From contig NZ_LQXO02000008.1 in assembly GCF_001639065.2 (NCBI RefSeq), forward strand, positions 310 through 64,309: 64,000 nucleotides of DNA. The letters run 5' to 3'. This document shows, piece by piece, positions 9,625 through 20,130 of this stretch; position 1 is the first letter of the stretch, and every line of letters begins with the position of its first letter. The stretch comes from Vibrio barjaei (GTDB lineage: Bacteria > Pseudomonadota > Gammaproteobacteria > Enterobacterales > Vibrionaceae). The notes below the pieces were generated by a model, which saw only the letters and a list, made by a program, of their open reading frames with translations, did no database searches and was not told where the DNA came from. The position numbers and the translations under genes were made by a program.

Positions 9625-11649
9625 GTGAAAAGTTGGCTTAAAACAAGTACCTGGTTATTGATGGGGAGCCTGATGGCTGCGCCAGCGGTATCAGCCAATG
9701 AATTCAGTGCCAGTTTCAAGGGAACTGACTTACATGAGTTTATCAATATCGTTGGACGCAACCTCGATAAGACCATCATTGTTGACCCATCAGTGCGCGG
9801 TAAAGTCGATGTGCGTAGCTATGATGTTCTAAATGAAGAGCAATATTACAGCTTTTTTCTTAATGTCCTAGAAGTCTATGGTTTCGCTGTCGTAGAGATG
9901 GACAACGGAATTCTAAAGGTTATCAAAGCAAAAGATGCTAAGACCTCCGCGATTCCCGTAGTCGGTGATTCCGATAACGTCACAGGAGACAGTGTCGTGA
10001 CACGTGTTGTTGCGGTGAAGAATGTTTCGGTAAGAGAGCTTTCTCCTTTGTTGCGCCAGCTAAATGATAATGCTGGTGCGGGTAATGTGGTTCATTATGA
10101 CCCTGCGAACATCATTCTTATTACTGGCCGAGCCGCGGTTGTTAATCGTCTGGCAGATATTATTCGCCGTGTAGACCAAGCGGGTGATAAAGAAGTGGAA
10201 GTGGTTGAGCTAAAGAATGCCTCAGCTGCAGAAATGGTTCGTATTGTTGATGCTCTGAACAAAACCACAGACGCCAAAAATACGCCCGCACTCTTACAAC
10301 CCAAGCTGGTGGCGGATGAGCGAACTAACTCTATCTTGATATCTGGTGACCCTAAGGTTCGTGAACGCCTGCGTCGTTTGATTAATCAACTTGACGTTGA
10401 GATGGCGACCAAAGGTAACAACCGAGTTCAGTATCTTAAATATGCCAAAGCTGAAGAACTTGTGGATGTCTTAAAAGGGGTGTCTGATAACCTGCAGAAA
10501 GAGAAGCAGTCTGGTTCTACGTCAGGTAGTGGAGCAAACCGCTCTGAAGTGATGATCAGTGCACACCCGGATACCAACGCGCTTGTGATTACTGCGCCGC
10601 CAGACATTATGAAAGCCCTGTTAGAGATCATTAAGCAGCTAGACATACGTCGTGCGCAGGTTCTAATTGAAGCGCTGATTGTTGAACTTGCAGACGTTGA
10701 TGGCGCTAACCTTGGCGTGCAATGGGGTAATGCTTCGTCTGGAAGTGTGGTTCAGTTCTCTAATACTGGAGCGTCCATAGGCAATGTCATGATCGGTATG
10801 GAAGACGCAAAAGATAAAACAACGACGGAAACACGTACCGATGCCAACGGTAATCCATATAACGTAGAGACTAAAACATCTGGTGATTATACCAAGCTTG
10901 CTAGTGCACTCAGCGGTGTCCAAGGTGCCGCTGTGGGTATTGCTCTTGGCGATTGGACGGCTCTTATTACTGCCGTTTCCAGTACCTCCAACTCAAACAT
11001 TCTGTCTTCTCCTAGCATTACCGTTATGGATAACGGCGAAGCGTCGTTTATCGTTGGTGAAGAAGTGCCAGTATTGACTGGCTCGACAGCAGGTTCAAAC
11101 AACAGTAACCCATTCCAAACGGTTGACCGTAAAGAAGTGGGTATCAAGCTTAAAGTGGTCCCGCAGATCAACGAAGGTAACTCGGTTCAGCTTAATATTG
11201 AGCAAGAAGTATCGAACGTTCTTGGCGCGAATGGTGCGGTAGACGTACGCTTTGCTAAGCGTCAGCTAAACACTTCGGTGATGATCCAAGATGGCCAGAT
11301 GTTAGTTTTGGGTGGTTTGATTGATGAACGTGCCGCTGAAAGTGAATCGAAAGTCCCTTTCTTAGGCGATATTCCTTATTTAGGTCGTTTGTTCACTTCC
11401 ACTAGTACAACGGTTGAGAAAAAGAACCTAATGGTCTTCATTAAACCTACGATTATCCGTGATGGCATGACGTCTGATGGTATCACTCAGCGTAAATATA
11501 ACTACATTCGTGCAGAGCAGTTATTCAAAGCGGATAAAGGCTTGAAGCTGATGGATGACGGCTATATTCCAGTATTACCTGAGTTCAATAATACCACGCG
11601 CTACCCATCTGAAATTCAAGCATTTTTTGATCAGATAGAAGCGAAGTAA
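9625..11649 (+). CDS. gspD: Type II secretion secretin (EpsD)
   Basis: A 674-residue outer-membrane channel. A Sec signal peptide (about residues 1-24, ending AVSA) is followed by N0 ([21 protein letters not shown]), the N1-N3 repeats with their NAxxM and LLIxGxxxVV-type motifs, and the C-terminal secretin barrel with the family stretch [14 protein letters not shown]. The start is GTG at 9625 with AAGGGAG upstream. A Ser/Gly-rich loop ([15 protein letters not shown]) lies in N3, as in other Vibrio secretins. The C-terminal S-domain, where a pilotin would bind, is present. No pilotin gene lies in the window. Confidence 0.97.
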   Translation: MKSWLKTSTWLLMGSLMAAPAVSANEFSASFKGTDLHEFINIVGRNLDKTIIVDPSVRGKVDVRSYDVLNEEQYYSFFLNVLEVYGFAVVEMDNGILKVIKAKDAKTSAIPVVGDSDNVTGDSVVTRVVAVKNVSVRELSPLLRQLNDNAGAGNVVHYDPANIILITGRAAVVNRLADIIRRVDQAGDKEVEVVELKNASAAEMVRIVDALNKTTDAKNTPALLQPKLVADERTNSILISGDPKVRERLRRLINQLDVEMATKGNNRVQYLKYAKAEELVDVLKGVSDNLQKEKQSGSTSGSGANRSEVMISAHPDTNALVITAPPDIMKALLEIIKQLDIRRAQVLIEALIVELADVDGANLGVQWGNASSGSVVQFSNTGASIGNVMIGMEDAKDKTTTETRTDANGNPYNVETKTSGDYTKLASALSGVQGAAVGIALGDWTALITAVSSTSNSNILSSPSITVMDNGEASFIVGEEVPVLTGSTAGSNNSNPFQTVDRKEVGIKLKVVPQINEGNSVQLNIEQEVSNVLGANGAVDVRFAKRQLNTSVMIQDGQMLVLGGLIDERAAESESKVPFLGDIPYLGRLFTSTSTTVEKKNLMVFIKPTIIRDGMTSDGITQRKYNYIRAEQLFKADKGLKLMDDGYIPVLPEFNNTTRYPSEIQAFFDQIEAK

Positions 11650-11651
11650 TT

Positions 11652-13145
11652 ATGGACACTATCCAGCATCGCCCTTTGGTGACTCGCCTGCCGTTTAGCT
11701 TTGCTAATCGCTTTAAGGTGGTGTTCGAATCTCTTGAATCAGACGCCGTGCTCTACTATGTAGAGCCACTGGCGCTGAATGCATTGCAAGAAGTTAAGCG
11801 AGTGTTCCGTCAACCTTTTTCCTTACATGCTCTTTCTTCTGAGGAGTTTGATTCAAAGCTTACTCAAGCTTATCAGCGCGACTCGTCTGAGGCTCGTCAG
11901 TTGATGGAAGATATTGGTGCTGACAGTGATGACTTTTTCTCTTTAGCTGAGGAATTACCACAAGATGAAGATTTGTTGGAATCGGATGACGATGCACCGA
12001 TAATCAAGCTAATCAATGCCATGCTTGGAGAGGCCATCAAAGAAGGTGCCTCGGATATTCATATTGAAACCTTTGAAAAAGTACTGTCGATTCGATTTCG
12101 TATTGATGGGGTACTGCGTGATGTGTTGGCGCCAAGTCGTAAGTTGGCACCGCTGTTGGTGTCACGTGTCAAAGTTATGGCGAAACTGGATATTGCGGAG
12201 AAGCGAGTTCCCCAAGATGGTCGTATTTCATTACGTATTGGCGGTAGAGCAGTAGACGTTCGTGTCTCTACAATGCCATCGTCACATGGTGAGCGAGTGG
12301 TGATGCGTCTACTAGATAAAAACGCGACGCGCCTAGATTTGCATAGTTTGGGTATGACACCAGCTAACCATGAAAACTTTAGACACCTGATTAAGAGACC
12401 ACATGGCATCATTTTGGTGACCGGTCCAACTGGTTCTGGTAAATCCACTACTCTGTATGCGGGTCTGCAAGAGATCAACAGTAATGAGCGCAACATACTG
12501 ACCGTTGAAGATCCTATTGAATTTGATATTGATGGTATCGGTCAGACGCAGGTTAATCCCAAAGTAGACATGACCTTCGCTCGAGGTTTGCGTGCCATTC
12601 TACGTCAAGACCCCGACGTGGTGATGGTGGGTGAAATTCGAGATCTTGAAACGGCCCAAATTGCTGTTCAAGCTTCATTAACGGGTCATTTGGTGATGTC
12701 TACACTGCATACCAATACGGCTGTTGGTGCGATTACGCGAATGCGTGATATGGGCATCGAACCGTTTCTGATTTCCTCTTCTCTACTCGGTGTTCTTGCG
12801 CAGCGCTTGGTCCGTACCTTATGTAATGACTGTAAAGCGCCTTATGCAGCGGATGGCGCGACTAAGCAGTTATTCGGGCTGGACGAGCATGAAGAGCTGG
12901 TGCTACATAAGGCAGTCGGCTGTGAGAAGTGTAACCACAAAGGCTATCGTGGGCGTACTGGTATCCACGAACTATTGATGGTTGATGAAACAGTACAGAC
13001 CCTTATCCATGATGAGGCGGGCGAGCAGGCGATTGAAAAAGCGGTACGCTCACATACTCCGAGTATACGAGATGACGGTTTCCATAAAGTAAAACATGGA
13101 ATTACCTCTCTTGAAGAAGTCATGCGTGTGACCAAGGAAGCGTAA
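11652..13145 (+). CDS. gspE: Type II secretion assembly ATPase (EpsE)
   Basis: A 497-residue cytoplasmic hexameric ATPase driving pseudopilus assembly. It has the N-terminal GspL-binding domain, Walker [10 protein letters not shown] (about residue 260), the Asp and His boxes ([31 protein letters not shown]), Walker [10 protein letters not shown], and the tetracysteine zinc module (CNDC and CEKC) in the C-terminal domain. The ATG lies two bases after the gspD stop, so the two are tightly coupled. Confidence 0.97.
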   Translation: MDTIQHRPLVTRLPFSFANRFKVVFESLESDAVLYYVEPLALNALQEVKRVFRQPFSLHALSSEEFDSKLTQAYQRDSSEARQLMEDIGADSDDFFSLAEELPQDEDLLESDDDAPIIKLINAMLGEAIKEGASDIHIETFEKVLSIRFRIDGVLRDVLAPSRKLAPLLVSRVKVMAKLDIAEKRVPQDGRISLRIGGRAVDVRVSTMPSSHGERVVMRLLDKNATRLDLHSLGMTPANHENFRHLIKRPHGIILVTGPTGSGKSTTLYAGLQEINSNERNILTVEDPIEFDIDGIGQTQVNPKVDMTFARGLRAILRQDPDVVMVGEIRDLETAQIAVQASLTGHLVMSTLHTNTAVGAITRMRDMGIEPFLISSSLLGVLAQRLVRTLCNDCKAPYAADGATKQLFGLDEHEELVLHKAVGCEKCNHKGYRGRTGIHELLMVDETVQTLIHDEAGEQAIEKAVRSHTPSIRDDGFHKVKHGITSLEEVMRVTKEA

Positions 13146-14375
13146 GTGGCAGCGTTTGAATATAAGGCTCTGAATGCCAAAGGAAAGCAAGTAAAAGGGT
13201 TAGTCGAAGGAGACAATGCTCGCCAAGCTCGCTTACGCCTGAAAGAGCAAGGTATGATTCCTATCGATATTGTCGAAGCGAAAGGCAAGTCGAGCAAAAG
13301 TGCCAATGGTGAAACGTCAAAACCAGCCTTTAAGAGGGGCATCAGTACGCCTGATTTAGCGCTTATTACACGTCAGTTATCGACACTAGTTCAATCGGGA
13401 ATGCCGTTAGAAGAGTGTTTAAAAGCCGTATCAGAGCAATCAGAGAAGCCACGAATTCGTAGCATGCTTGCTGCAATACGCTCTAAAGTCACCGAAGGTT
13501 ATACCTTGTCAGACAGTTTAGCGGAGTATCCGCATATCTTTGATGAGCTATTTCGTTCCATGGTTGCGGCTGGCGAAAAGTCGGGTCATCTAGACTCTAT
13601 CCTTGAGCGTTTAGCCGATTATGCGGAAAACCGTCAAAAACTTCGCTCCAAACTGCAACAAGCAATGATCTACCCTGTGGTACTGGTGGTGTTTGCCGTT
13701 GCCATAGTGGCGTTCCTCCTAGCGGCAGTGGTGCCTAAAATTGTCGGTCAGTTTGTTCAAATGGGACAAGAGTTACCTAAGTCGACGCAGTTCTTGCTCT
13801 CTTCTAGTGACTTTGTACAGCAATGGGGCATTGTCGTTGTCGCGGGATTTCTGGTGCTGTTCTACCTATTCAAAGCTGCATTGAAAAGACCAACAATACG
13901 AATGAGTTGGGATACCAAGGTGCTTAATCTCCCGTTGATTGGCAAAATAGCACGTGGTCTTAATACCTCTCGCTTTGCTCGAACATTGGCAATCTGTACC
14001 TCGAGCGCGATTCCAATTCTTGAAGGCATGAAAGTGTCAGTGGATGTGATGACCAATCATTTTGCTAAGAAGCAAGTGTCTAATGCCGCCGACAATGTAC
14101 GCGAAGGCGCAAGCCTTCGTAAAGCACTGGAACAAACCAAACTGTTCCCTCCTATGATGCTGCATATGATTGCTAGTGGTGAGCAAAGTGGTGAGCTCGA
14201 GAGCATGTTAACGCGTGCCGCTGACAATCAAGATCAGAACTTTGAATCGACTATAAATATTGCTTTGGGAATTTTTACTCCCGCTTTAATCGCACTTATG
14301 GCTGGCTTGGTACTATTTATCGTAATGGCGACATTGATGCCAATTTTAGAAATGAACAATTTAATGTCTGGATAA
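13146..14375 (+). CDS. gspF: Type II secretion platform protein F (EpsF)
   Basis: A 409-residue inner-membrane protein with two homologous T2SSF domains and three membrane segments: about residues 175-195 (VVLVVFAVAIVAFLLAAVV), about 225-243, and the C-terminal ALIALMAGLVLFIVMATLM. It forms the central platform on which EpsE acts. The GTG start directly abuts the gspE TAA with no gap, indicating re-initiation or coupling. Confidence 0.96.
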   Translation: MAAFEYKALNAKGKQVKGLVEGDNARQARLRLKEQGMIPIDIVEAKGKSSKSANGETSKPAFKRGISTPDLALITRQLSTLVQSGMPLEECLKAVSEQSEKPRIRSMLAAIRSKVTEGYTLSDSLAEYPHIFDELFRSMVAAGEKSGHLDSILERLADYAENRQKLRSKLQQAMIYPVVLVVFAVAIVAFLLAAVVPKIVGQFVQMGQELPKSTQFLLSSSDFVQQWGIVVVAGFLVLFYLFKAALKRPTIRMSWDTKVLNLPLIGKIARGLNTSRFARTLAICTSSAIPILEGMKVSVDVMTNHFAKKQVSNAADNVREGASLRKALEQTKLFPPMMLHMIASGEQSGELESMLTRAADNQDQNFESTINIALGIFTPALIALMAGLVLFIVMATLMPILEMNNLMSG

Positions 14376-14434
14376 TCTAATCAGATAATGAAATCACAAC
14401 CCTCTGTCTAGAGGCGTTTTCTTTGGAGTGAGAA

Positions 14435-14878
14435 ATGAGAAAAACAAACAGAAAACAGGCTGGCTTTACGTTACTCGAAGTAATGGTGGTTGTCGTTATC
14501 TTAGGTATTTTGGCAAGCTTTGTTGTTCCTAACCTACTAGGCAACAAAGAGAAAGCGGATCAGCAGAAAGCCATTACCGATATTGTCGCGTTAGAAAATG
14601 CGCTTGATATGTACAAGTTAGACAACAGCGTTTATCCAACAACGGATCAAGGTTTGGAAGCACTAGTGACTAAACCGGGCAATCCAGAGCCGCGTAACTA
14701 CCGAGATGGTGGTTATATTCGTCGTTTACCTAATGACCCGTGGGGCAATGACTATCAATATTTGAGCCCTGGTGACAAAGGCACTATTGACATCTTTACG
14801 TTAGGTGCTGATGGCCAAGAGGGTGGTGAAGGCGTAGCAGCCGATATTGGCAACTGGAACATTCAAGATTTTCAGTAA
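14435..14878 (+). CDS. gspG: Major pseudopilin (EpsG)
   Basis: A 147-residue prepilin. A short basic leader is cut by prepilin peptidase before F in QAG/FTLLEVMVVVVILGIL; Glu5 is present. The C-terminal calcium-binding region is recognisable (LPNDPWGNDYQYLSPGDKG). It polymerises into the periplasmic pseudopilus. SD-like TTTGGAGTGAG precedes the ATG. It is needed in far larger amounts than the minor pseudopilins, which fits the terminator-like hairpin directly after it. Confidence 0.97.
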   Translation: MRKTNRKQAGFTLLEVMVVVVILGILASFVVPNLLGNKEKADQQKAITDIVALENALDMYKLDNSVYPTTDQGLEALVTKPGNPEPRNYRDGGYIRRLPNDPWGNDYQYLSPGDKGTIDIFTLGADGQEGGEGVAADIGNWNIQDFQ

Positions 14879-14888
14879 TAGGTAATCA

Positions 14889-14916
14889 GTAGGGCGAGTT
14901 TTCGCCCTACCTTTTT
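14889..14916 (+). terminator. Intra-operon terminator/attenuator between gspG and gspH
   Basis: Perfect 9-bp arms GTAGGGCGA / TCGCCCTAC (14889-14897 and 14902-14910), a four-base loop, then C and TTTTT. It has full Rho-independent form but lies inside the eps operon, 10 bases after the gspG stop. Partial termination here would raise gspG relative to the genes behind it. Confidence 0.7.
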
Positions 14917-14928
14917 CAGTGGTACGTC

Positions 14929-15534
14929 ATGCGCTCTCTCATGCGACAACATCATCAAGGCTTCACCTTACTGGAAGTGCTCCTAGTATTGGTGTTGTTA
15001 TCCATCAGTGCCGTCGCTGTCATTTCGACGTTACCTCAGCCGCAAGACGAACAAGTGAAACAACAAGCTCAGCGCTTATTTCAAAGGCTTCAGCTCTTCA
15101 ATGAAGAGGCCATGTTAGCTGGAAAGGACTTTGGAATACGGGTTGATGAAGATAAAAAGCAGTATGTGTTTCTGGAGCTCCAAGCTGACGGCTGGCAAAG
15201 AGTGTCATTGAATCAGATTCCTGAAGAAACCACGCTGCCGGAAGATATGAATGTCAAACTCGATTTGAGCAATGGTGTCTGGGGTAGTGACGACCGATTG
15301 TTTGAACCCGGCACTTTGTTTGATGAAGATATGTTTGCTGACGTCGAGAAAAAGAAAAAAGTAGAAAAACCGCCACAAGTTTTTATTCTTTCGAGTGGAG
15401 AAATTACGCCTGGTGTCTTTGTTTTAGCGCCAGTAAATCGAGCGCTTAAAGCGCAGTCTTGGTATGTACAAATCCAAGATAATGGTTCGTTGCAGCTTAT
15501 GGACGACAAGGACTGGAATGAAATCAAACGCTAG
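14929..15534 (+). CDS. gspH: Minor pseudopilin H (EpsH)
   Basis: A 201-residue prepilin with leader ending HHQG before FTLLEVLLVLVLLSISAVAV; Glu5 is present. The C-terminal domain is the usual beta-rich GspH fold. It sits near the pseudopilus tip. The ATG at 14929 is followed by a second in-frame Met at residue 5, and neither has a strong ribosome-binding site. A lysine-rich stretch (VEKKKKVEKPPQ) in the globular domain is notable. It overlaps gspI by 17 bases. Confidence 0.94.
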   Translation: MRSLMRQHHQGFTLLEVLLVLVLLSISAVAVISTLPQPQDEQVKQQAQRLFQRLQLFNEEAMLAGKDFGIRVDEDKKQYVFLELQADGWQRVSLNQIPEETTLPEDMNVKLDLSNGVWGSDDRLFEPGTLFDEDMFADVEKKKKVEKPPQVFILSSGEITPGVFVLAPVNRALKAQSWYVQIQDNGSLQLMDDKDWNEIKR

Positions 15535-15874
15535 AGGAATGACCCTACTTGAGGTATTGATTGCCCTTGCTATCTTTGCAACGGCGGCCATTGCGATCAT
15601 TCGTTCCGTGAGTCAGCATATCAATACCTTGAACTATCTAGAAGACAAAGCCTTTGCCGCAATGGTGGTGGATAATCAAATGGCCAAAGTTATGCTGGAT
15701 ACGTCTGCGCTTAAAGCCCAAAAAGGGAGCGAGAAATTGGCGGGACGCGAGTGGTTTTGGAGCGTCACTCCCGTAAAAACATCCGATAATTTACTTAAAG
15801 CCGTTGATGTGAGTGTTGCACTAGACAAAAAAGCCAGTCCCATCGTGACGGTGAGGAGCTACGTTGATAGGTAA
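15518..15874 (+). CDS. gspI: Minor pseudopilin I (EpsI)
   Basis: A 118-residue prepilin: MKSNARG leader, then MTLLEVLIALAIFATAAIAI with Glu5. The ATG at 15518, inside the end of gspH, puts the leader at family length; the longer open frame upstream would add 18 out-of-character residues. It forms the tip complex with J and K. It overlaps gspJ by 11 bases. Confidence 0.95.
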   Translation: MKSNARGMTLLEVLIALAIFATAAIAIIRSVSQHINTLNYLEDKAFAAMVVDNQMAKVMLDTSALKAQKGSEKLAGREWFWSVTPVKTSDNLLKAVDVSVALDKKASPIVTVRSYVDR

Positions 15875-16559
15875 GCGTTCTCAAGGCTTTACACTGATTG
15901 AAGTATTAGTGGCTATCGCCATCTTCGCCAGTCTTAGTGTTGCCGCTTATCAAGTGGTTAACCAGGTGCAGCGCAGTAACGAACTCTCACAGGAACGCAG
16001 CGCTCGTTTGCAAGAAATCCAGCGAGGGTTTGTCTATCTAGATAGTGACTTCAGGCAAATGGCGCTTAGGCAGTTTAGACACGAGGGAGAAGCACCGTTA
16101 AATCGCTTGATCTTGTGGCAGCAAAACTTATTGGAGTCTGAAGGAAAAGGGTTACTTTTTACTCGCCTAGGGTGGCTCAATCCGCAAAATCAATTTCCGC
16201 GTGGTGAAGTAGCGAAAATTGGCTACCGACTAAAACAGGGTAAACTAGAAAGAGTATGGTGGCGCTACCCTGACACGGCAGTGGGTGAGCCTCCTGTGGT
16301 ACTCCCTATCTTTAGCGGCGTAGAAGACTTTGACATGCGTTTTTACAATGGGGAAACGTGGCTTAAGGAGTGGCAAGCTGACTTGTCACTGCCATTAGCT
16401 GTGGAGATTAAACTTACCTTCGAAGATTATGGCGAGATAACCAGGATTTACCTGACTCCGGCAGGTACCATCAACGCATCATCGGCACCTAATAATGGTG
16501 ATGGGAATCAAGATGGCAGTGGGAATCAAGGTGGTAATAACCAAGGAGGCAACTCGTGA
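15864..16559 (+). CDS. gspJ: Minor pseudopilin J (EpsJ) with Gly/Asn-rich tail
   Basis: A 231-residue prepilin: MIGKRSQG leader, then [20 protein letters not shown]. The start is TTG at 15864 with GAGGAG at a good distance; it is the only TTG start in the operon. The tip-complex domain is followed by a low-complexity tail of about 25 residues rich in Asn, Gly, Gln and Ser (from about residue 203). The last Gly codons of this tail contain the AGGAGG that serves gspK. Confidence 0.94.
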   Translation: MIGKRSQGFTLIEVLVAIAIFASLSVAAYQVVNQVQRSNELSQERSARLQEIQRGFVYLDSDFRQMALRQFRHEGEAPLNRLILWQQNLLESEGKGLLFTRLGWLNPQNQFPRGEVAKIGYRLKQGKLERVWWRYPDTAVGEPPVVLPIFSGVEDFDMRFYNGETWLKEWQADLSLPLAVEIKLTFEDYGEITRIYLTPAGTINASSAPNNGDGNQDGSGNQGGNNQGGNS

Positions 16560-17581
16560 AGAGAGTGATGCCTAACTCCCAAAAAGGGGTTGCCTTGATT
16601 GTTATTCTGCTGCTTTTAGCCATCATGGTATCAATAGCCGCTACGATGTCGGAGCGCTTGTTTAGTCAGTTCACTCGAGCCTCGAATCAGGTTAATTATC
16701 AACAGGCCTATTGGTATGCCATTGGTGTTGAGGCCTTGGCCTCTGTTGCGATAAAAGAGAGCTACAAAGATAACAAAGACAGTATTAATCTGAATCAGCC
16801 TTGGGCTCTTGAGGAGCGCACTTATCCCCTAGATTATGGTCAAGCAACTGGCTACATTCGAGATATGCAGTCATGCTTCAATGTAAATGCTCTGGCGAAT
16901 GTGACACCGAATGCTAATAGCGCCACTAAGCCATTTTTGGTGCGTTTCTTTCAGCGATTGCTGGAAGAAAGTGAAGTAGAGAATTACCAAGCCGAACAAA
17001 TTGCTGATTCGACATGGGAATTTATCAATAAGGAAACGACAGTTCGCTCCGTGTCTGGAGTTGGAGACAGTTACTACGAGTCTTTGTCGCCAGCGTACGT
17101 TGCCGCTAATGGCCTAATCGCTGACAGTTCTGAGCTGAGAGCAATTAATCAGATGTCTGGTGAGGCTATGTTGAAAATTGCTCCACTAGTATGCGCGTTA
17201 CCGACATCCAGTTGGCAGCTCAATGTTAATACGATTTCGGTCGAGCAAGCACCATTACTTGCTGCGTTATTTGCACCGAATTTGTCGGTGGATAATGCCA
17301 AACAGCTTATTGAAAACCGCCCCTTTGATGGGTGGTCTGGTGTGAATCAGTTTTTAGCAGAGCCACAAATGGGTGCGGTGGATGACAATACAAAGCAGCA
17401 AGGTTCTCCTTTCCTGACTGTGGACAGTGTTTACTTTGAGTTAGATGCGCAGGTAGTTGTGGACGAATCAAGACTGCGATTAAGAACCTTATTTTTTAGC
17501 CAAGATAGGCAAGATGTGACGGTAGTGCGCCGTCGATTTGGAGGATTTCGTGAGCGAGTTTTTAACCGTTCGCCTGAATAG
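16556..17581 (+). CDS. gspK: Minor pseudopilin K (EpsK)
   Basis: A 341-residue protein, the large atypical pseudopilin capping the tip. After the leader ending NSQKG comes [20 protein letters not shown], which lacks Glu5 as is normal for GspK. The GTG start at 16556 has AGGAGG six bases upstream; the ATG four codons later is worse placed. It overlaps the gspJ stop by 4 bases and gspL by 32. Confidence 0.95.
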   Translation: MKRVMPNSQKGVALIVILLLLAIMVSIAATMSERLFSQFTRASNQVNYQQAYWYAIGVEALASVAIKESYKDNKDSINLNQPWALEERTYPLDYGQATGYIRDMQSCFNVNALANVTPNANSATKPFLVRFFQRLLEESEVENYQAEQIADSTWEFINKETTVRSVSGVGDSYYESLSPAYVAANGLIADSSELRAINQMSGEAMLKIAPLVCALPTSSWQLNVNTISVEQAPLLAALFAPNLSVDNAKQLIENRPFDGWSGVNQFLAEPQMGAVDDNTKQQGSPFLTVDSVYFELDAQVVVDESRLRLRTLFFSQDRQDVTVVRRRFGGFRERVFNRSPE

Positions 17582-18791
17582 TCAGCCGACTAGCCCTGTA
17601 CATTGGGCGGTTTGGTCGACCAATCAGCAAGAAGTGATAGCGAGTGGTGTGCTAGACAGTTTAGCGCAGCTCGAAGAGATCAAGGAATACGCGCAGCAGC
17701 GTGTCACAATGCTTATGCTATGTGCACAGGATGTTCACTTCGCTCAAGTTGAGATCCCTGCAGGTGGAGCTAGGCAGTTTGAAACCATGCTGCCATTTCT
17801 TGTAGAAGATGATATTGCTCAAGATGTCGAGCAGCTTCACTTTACGATTCTTAATAAACACGCTGACAAAGCGGCAGTGTGTGCGGTTGATAAGCGCTAT
17901 TTATCTGATGTGCTTGAGGCGTTTTTGCAACATGGTATTGAAGTTAAAAAGGTCGTTCCTGATGTTTTAGCTTTGTCCAAGACACAACATGTTTCTGCGA
18001 TTGAAATGGATGAGCAGTGGCTGTTTCGTACCTCTGAATGGTCGGGTATGACGGTTGATAACAACTGGCTTGAAGCGGTTATTAAGTCGGATTATTTATC
18101 CTCTCGGGAGCAGCAAGATCAAGAAGAGTCTGCTGTAGTAGTCGTAGAGAGCTATTCAGAAGAGCCTACAATTGTTACTTCGTATTCTGACCATGTCTCA
18201 TGGCAAACGTTGCCAGCAGAACCAGCCATGGTACTACTTTCAAGAGGAGTGGTGGATAGCGGTGTTAGTTTACTCAGTGGTGACTTTAAACCTAAAGCCT
18301 CTTTCTTAAAACATTGGAAAGTCTGGAAGAAAGTAGCTATTGCAGCCTCAATACTTATCGTTGCTCTGATTGCGGAGCAAGTGGTGCTTGTTAATCAGTA
18401 TGAATCTCAAGCAGCAGCTTACCGAGCGGAAAGTGAACGTATTTTCCGAAGTGTGTTTCCAGATAAACAACGCATTCCAACAGTGAGCTATCTGAAGCGA
18501 CAGATGCAAGATGAGCTAGGCCGATTAGGTGGCTCCGATATTTCCAGTGCGTCGGTACTGGAGTGGTTATCGAAATTGCCTGACACCGTGGGTCAAGTGA
18601 ATGGCATGCAAGTTGAGAGTTTTACCTTTGATAGTAATCGTAATGAAGTTCGTATGAGTGTCACCAGCAAGGATTTTGAAAGTTTTGAAGCAGCAAGAAT
18701 AAAACTGGAAACGCAGTTCGATGTGTCACAAGGTCCCCTTAACCGCAATGGTGAAGTGGTGATGGGTAACTTTGTGTTGAAGGCAAAATAG
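17550..18791 (+). CDS. gspL: Type II secretion protein L (EpsL)
   Basis: A 413-residue bitopic protein: a cytoplasmic actin-like domain that recruits EpsE, one membrane segment ([20 protein letters not shown], about residues 265-285) and a periplasmic ferredoxin-like domain. I choose the GTG at 17550, preceded by GGAGG, because it gives the N-terminus SEFLTVRL typical of Vibrio EpsL. A TTG 12 bases upstream is open but poorly placed. Confidence 0.95.
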   Translation: MSEFLTVRLNSQPTSPVHWAVWSTNQQEVIASGVLDSLAQLEEIKEYAQQRVTMLMLCAQDVHFAQVEIPAGGARQFETMLPFLVEDDIAQDVEQLHFTILNKHADKAAVCAVDKRYLSDVLEAFLQHGIEVKKVVPDVLALSKTQHVSAIEMDEQWLFRTSEWSGMTVDNNWLEAVIKSDYLSSREQQDQEESAVVVVESYSEEPTIVTSYSDHVSWQTLPAEPAMVLLSRGVVDSGVSLLSGDFKPKASFLKHWKVWKKVAIAASILIVALIAEQVVLVNQYESQAAAYRAESERIFRSVFPDKQRIPTVSYLKRQMQDELGRLGGSDISSASVLEWLSKLPDTVGQVNGMQVESFTFDSNRNEVRMSVTSKDFESFEAARIKLETQFDVSQGPLNRNGEVVMGNFVLKAK

Positions 18792-18799
18792 GGTCAATA

Positions 18800-19294
18800 A
18801 TGAAAGGTCTACTTCTTAGCGCACAAAGCTGGTGGCTTAGCATCAGTCAAAGGGAACAGCGACTAGTATTGGCATGTTCTGTTATTGCCATTATTGGGAT
18901 CATCTATTGGGGGATACTCGCCCCGTTTGCTCAGCGAACTGAGAATGCTCAAATGCGTATTCAGTCAGAGCGTCAATTGTTGTCTTGGGTGAGTGAACAA
19001 GCCGATACCATTATTGAAAAACGCCGTGCTGGCGGTGTGGTTGTCTCCAAGCAACCTTTAAATCAGGTTATCACATCGTCAACAAATCGATTTAATGTCG
19101 AGTTGATTCGTATGCAGCCTCGTAACGACCAGCTGCAAGTCTGGATCAAACCGATCCCGTTTGAGTTCTTCGTAAATTGGTTGTTTTATTTACAGGAAAA
19201 CCACGGAGTGACAGTGGAAAATATGGATATTGATAAGGCGGATTTGAGTGGTGTGATAGAAGTGAACCGTCTGCAATTTAAAAGAGGTAGCTAA
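18800..19294 (+). CDS. gspM: Type II secretion protein M (EpsM)
   Basis: A 164-residue bitopic protein: short cytoplasmic N-terminus, membrane segment about residues 22-42 (LVLACSVIAIIGIIYWGIL), and a periplasmic ferredoxin-like domain that pairs with EpsL. It starts 8 bases after gspL and its stop directly abuts gspN. Confidence 0.94.
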   Translation: MKGLLLSAQSWWLSISQREQRLVLACSVIAIIGIIYWGILAPFAQRTENAQMRIQSERQLLSWVSEQADTIIEKRRAGGVVVSKQPLNQVITSSTNRFNVELIRMQPRNDQLQVWIKPIPFEFFVNWLFYLQENHGVTVENMDIDKADLSGVIEVNRLQFKRGS

Positions 19295-20053
19295 GTGAAA
19301 CGAGTCATTAAGTACGCGTTACTTTGCACCAGTGTATTTACTGCTAGTGCTATCTATCACTTGCCTGCAAGCGTGGCATTGAGCTTCTCACCGTTGCCTC
19401 AAGGTGTGTTGATTGATAGCGTAGAAGGAACGGTTTGGCAGGGGCGAGCTCAAAATGTACGAGTTCAGAACTACCAACTAGGAGAGCTTAATTGGTCCTT
19501 CTCATGGTCGAGTTTGCTAACTCTGTCTCCAGAGTATGCCGTTAGATTTGGCCGTGGTAGTGCGCTTGGTCTCTCTGGCAAAGGGAACGTCGGTATTAGC
19601 TTCTCAGGACCTTATGTGGAGACCTTGTTAGCTTCGATACCGGCTGATACCGTTCTACAATATTCTCCTATGCCCGTGCCCGTTACGGCTGGGGGGCAGC
19701 TTGAATTGGCGATCAAATCGTTGCAATACCAATCTCCTTGGTGTGGAACGGGAGAGGGTAGTCTGTCATGGAGTGCAGGCTATATTGAAACCCCTGTCGG
19801 CAGTTTAAGCTTTGGGCCGACTATTGTAGATTTGGCATGCAAAGACAATGTGCTAACCGCGAAAGGCAGCCAATCTAGCAAGCAAGTCTCTAGTGAGTTC
19901 TCAGGGCAGCTGACGCCGAATCGACAATATCAATCCAGCGCGTGGTTTAAGCCGGAAGGCGATTTCCCTGCGACCATGCGTCAGCAATTGAGTTGGCTAG
20001 GTAGCCCTGATAGTCAAGGTCGTTACTCCTTTAATTATCAAGGACGATTCTAG
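19295..20053 (+). CDS. gspN: Type II secretion protein N (EpsN)
   Basis: A 252-residue inner-membrane-anchored periplasmic protein with one N-terminal hydrophobic segment and a beta-rich remainder, distantly AsmA-like in character. GspN is absent from many type II systems and its role is unclear. GTG start at 19295 directly after the gspM TAA, with AGAGG upstream. It is the last gene of the operon, followed by a bidirectional terminator. No prepilin peptidase (gspO/pilD) lies here. Confidence 0.92.
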   Translation: MKRVIKYALLCTSVFTASAIYHLPASVALSFSPLPQGVLIDSVEGTVWQGRAQNVRVQNYQLGELNWSFSWSSLLTLSPEYAVRFGRGSALGLSGKGNVGISFSGPYVETLLASIPADTVLQYSPMPVPVTAGGQLELAIKSLQYQSPWCGTGEGSLSWSAGYIETPVGSLSFGPTIVDLACKDNVLTAKGSQSSKQVSSEFSGQLTPNRQYQSSAWFKPEGDFPATMRQQLSWLGSPDSQGRYSFNYQGRF

Positions 20054-20088
20054 GAACTAGAGACTAAGTAGTTTGTTGAGTTAACAAG

Positions 20089-20116
20089 TAAAAAGGAGGC
20101 TTAGCCTCCTTTTTTC
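20089..20116. terminator. Bidirectional terminator between eps operon and cysQ
   Basis: A-rich left flank, arms AAAAGGAGGC / GCCTCCTTTT (20091-20100 and 20104-20113), then further T. It serves both the plus-strand gspN and the minus-strand cysQ. Confidence 0.87.
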
Positions 20117-20130
20117 ATTTATTGTAGTTT

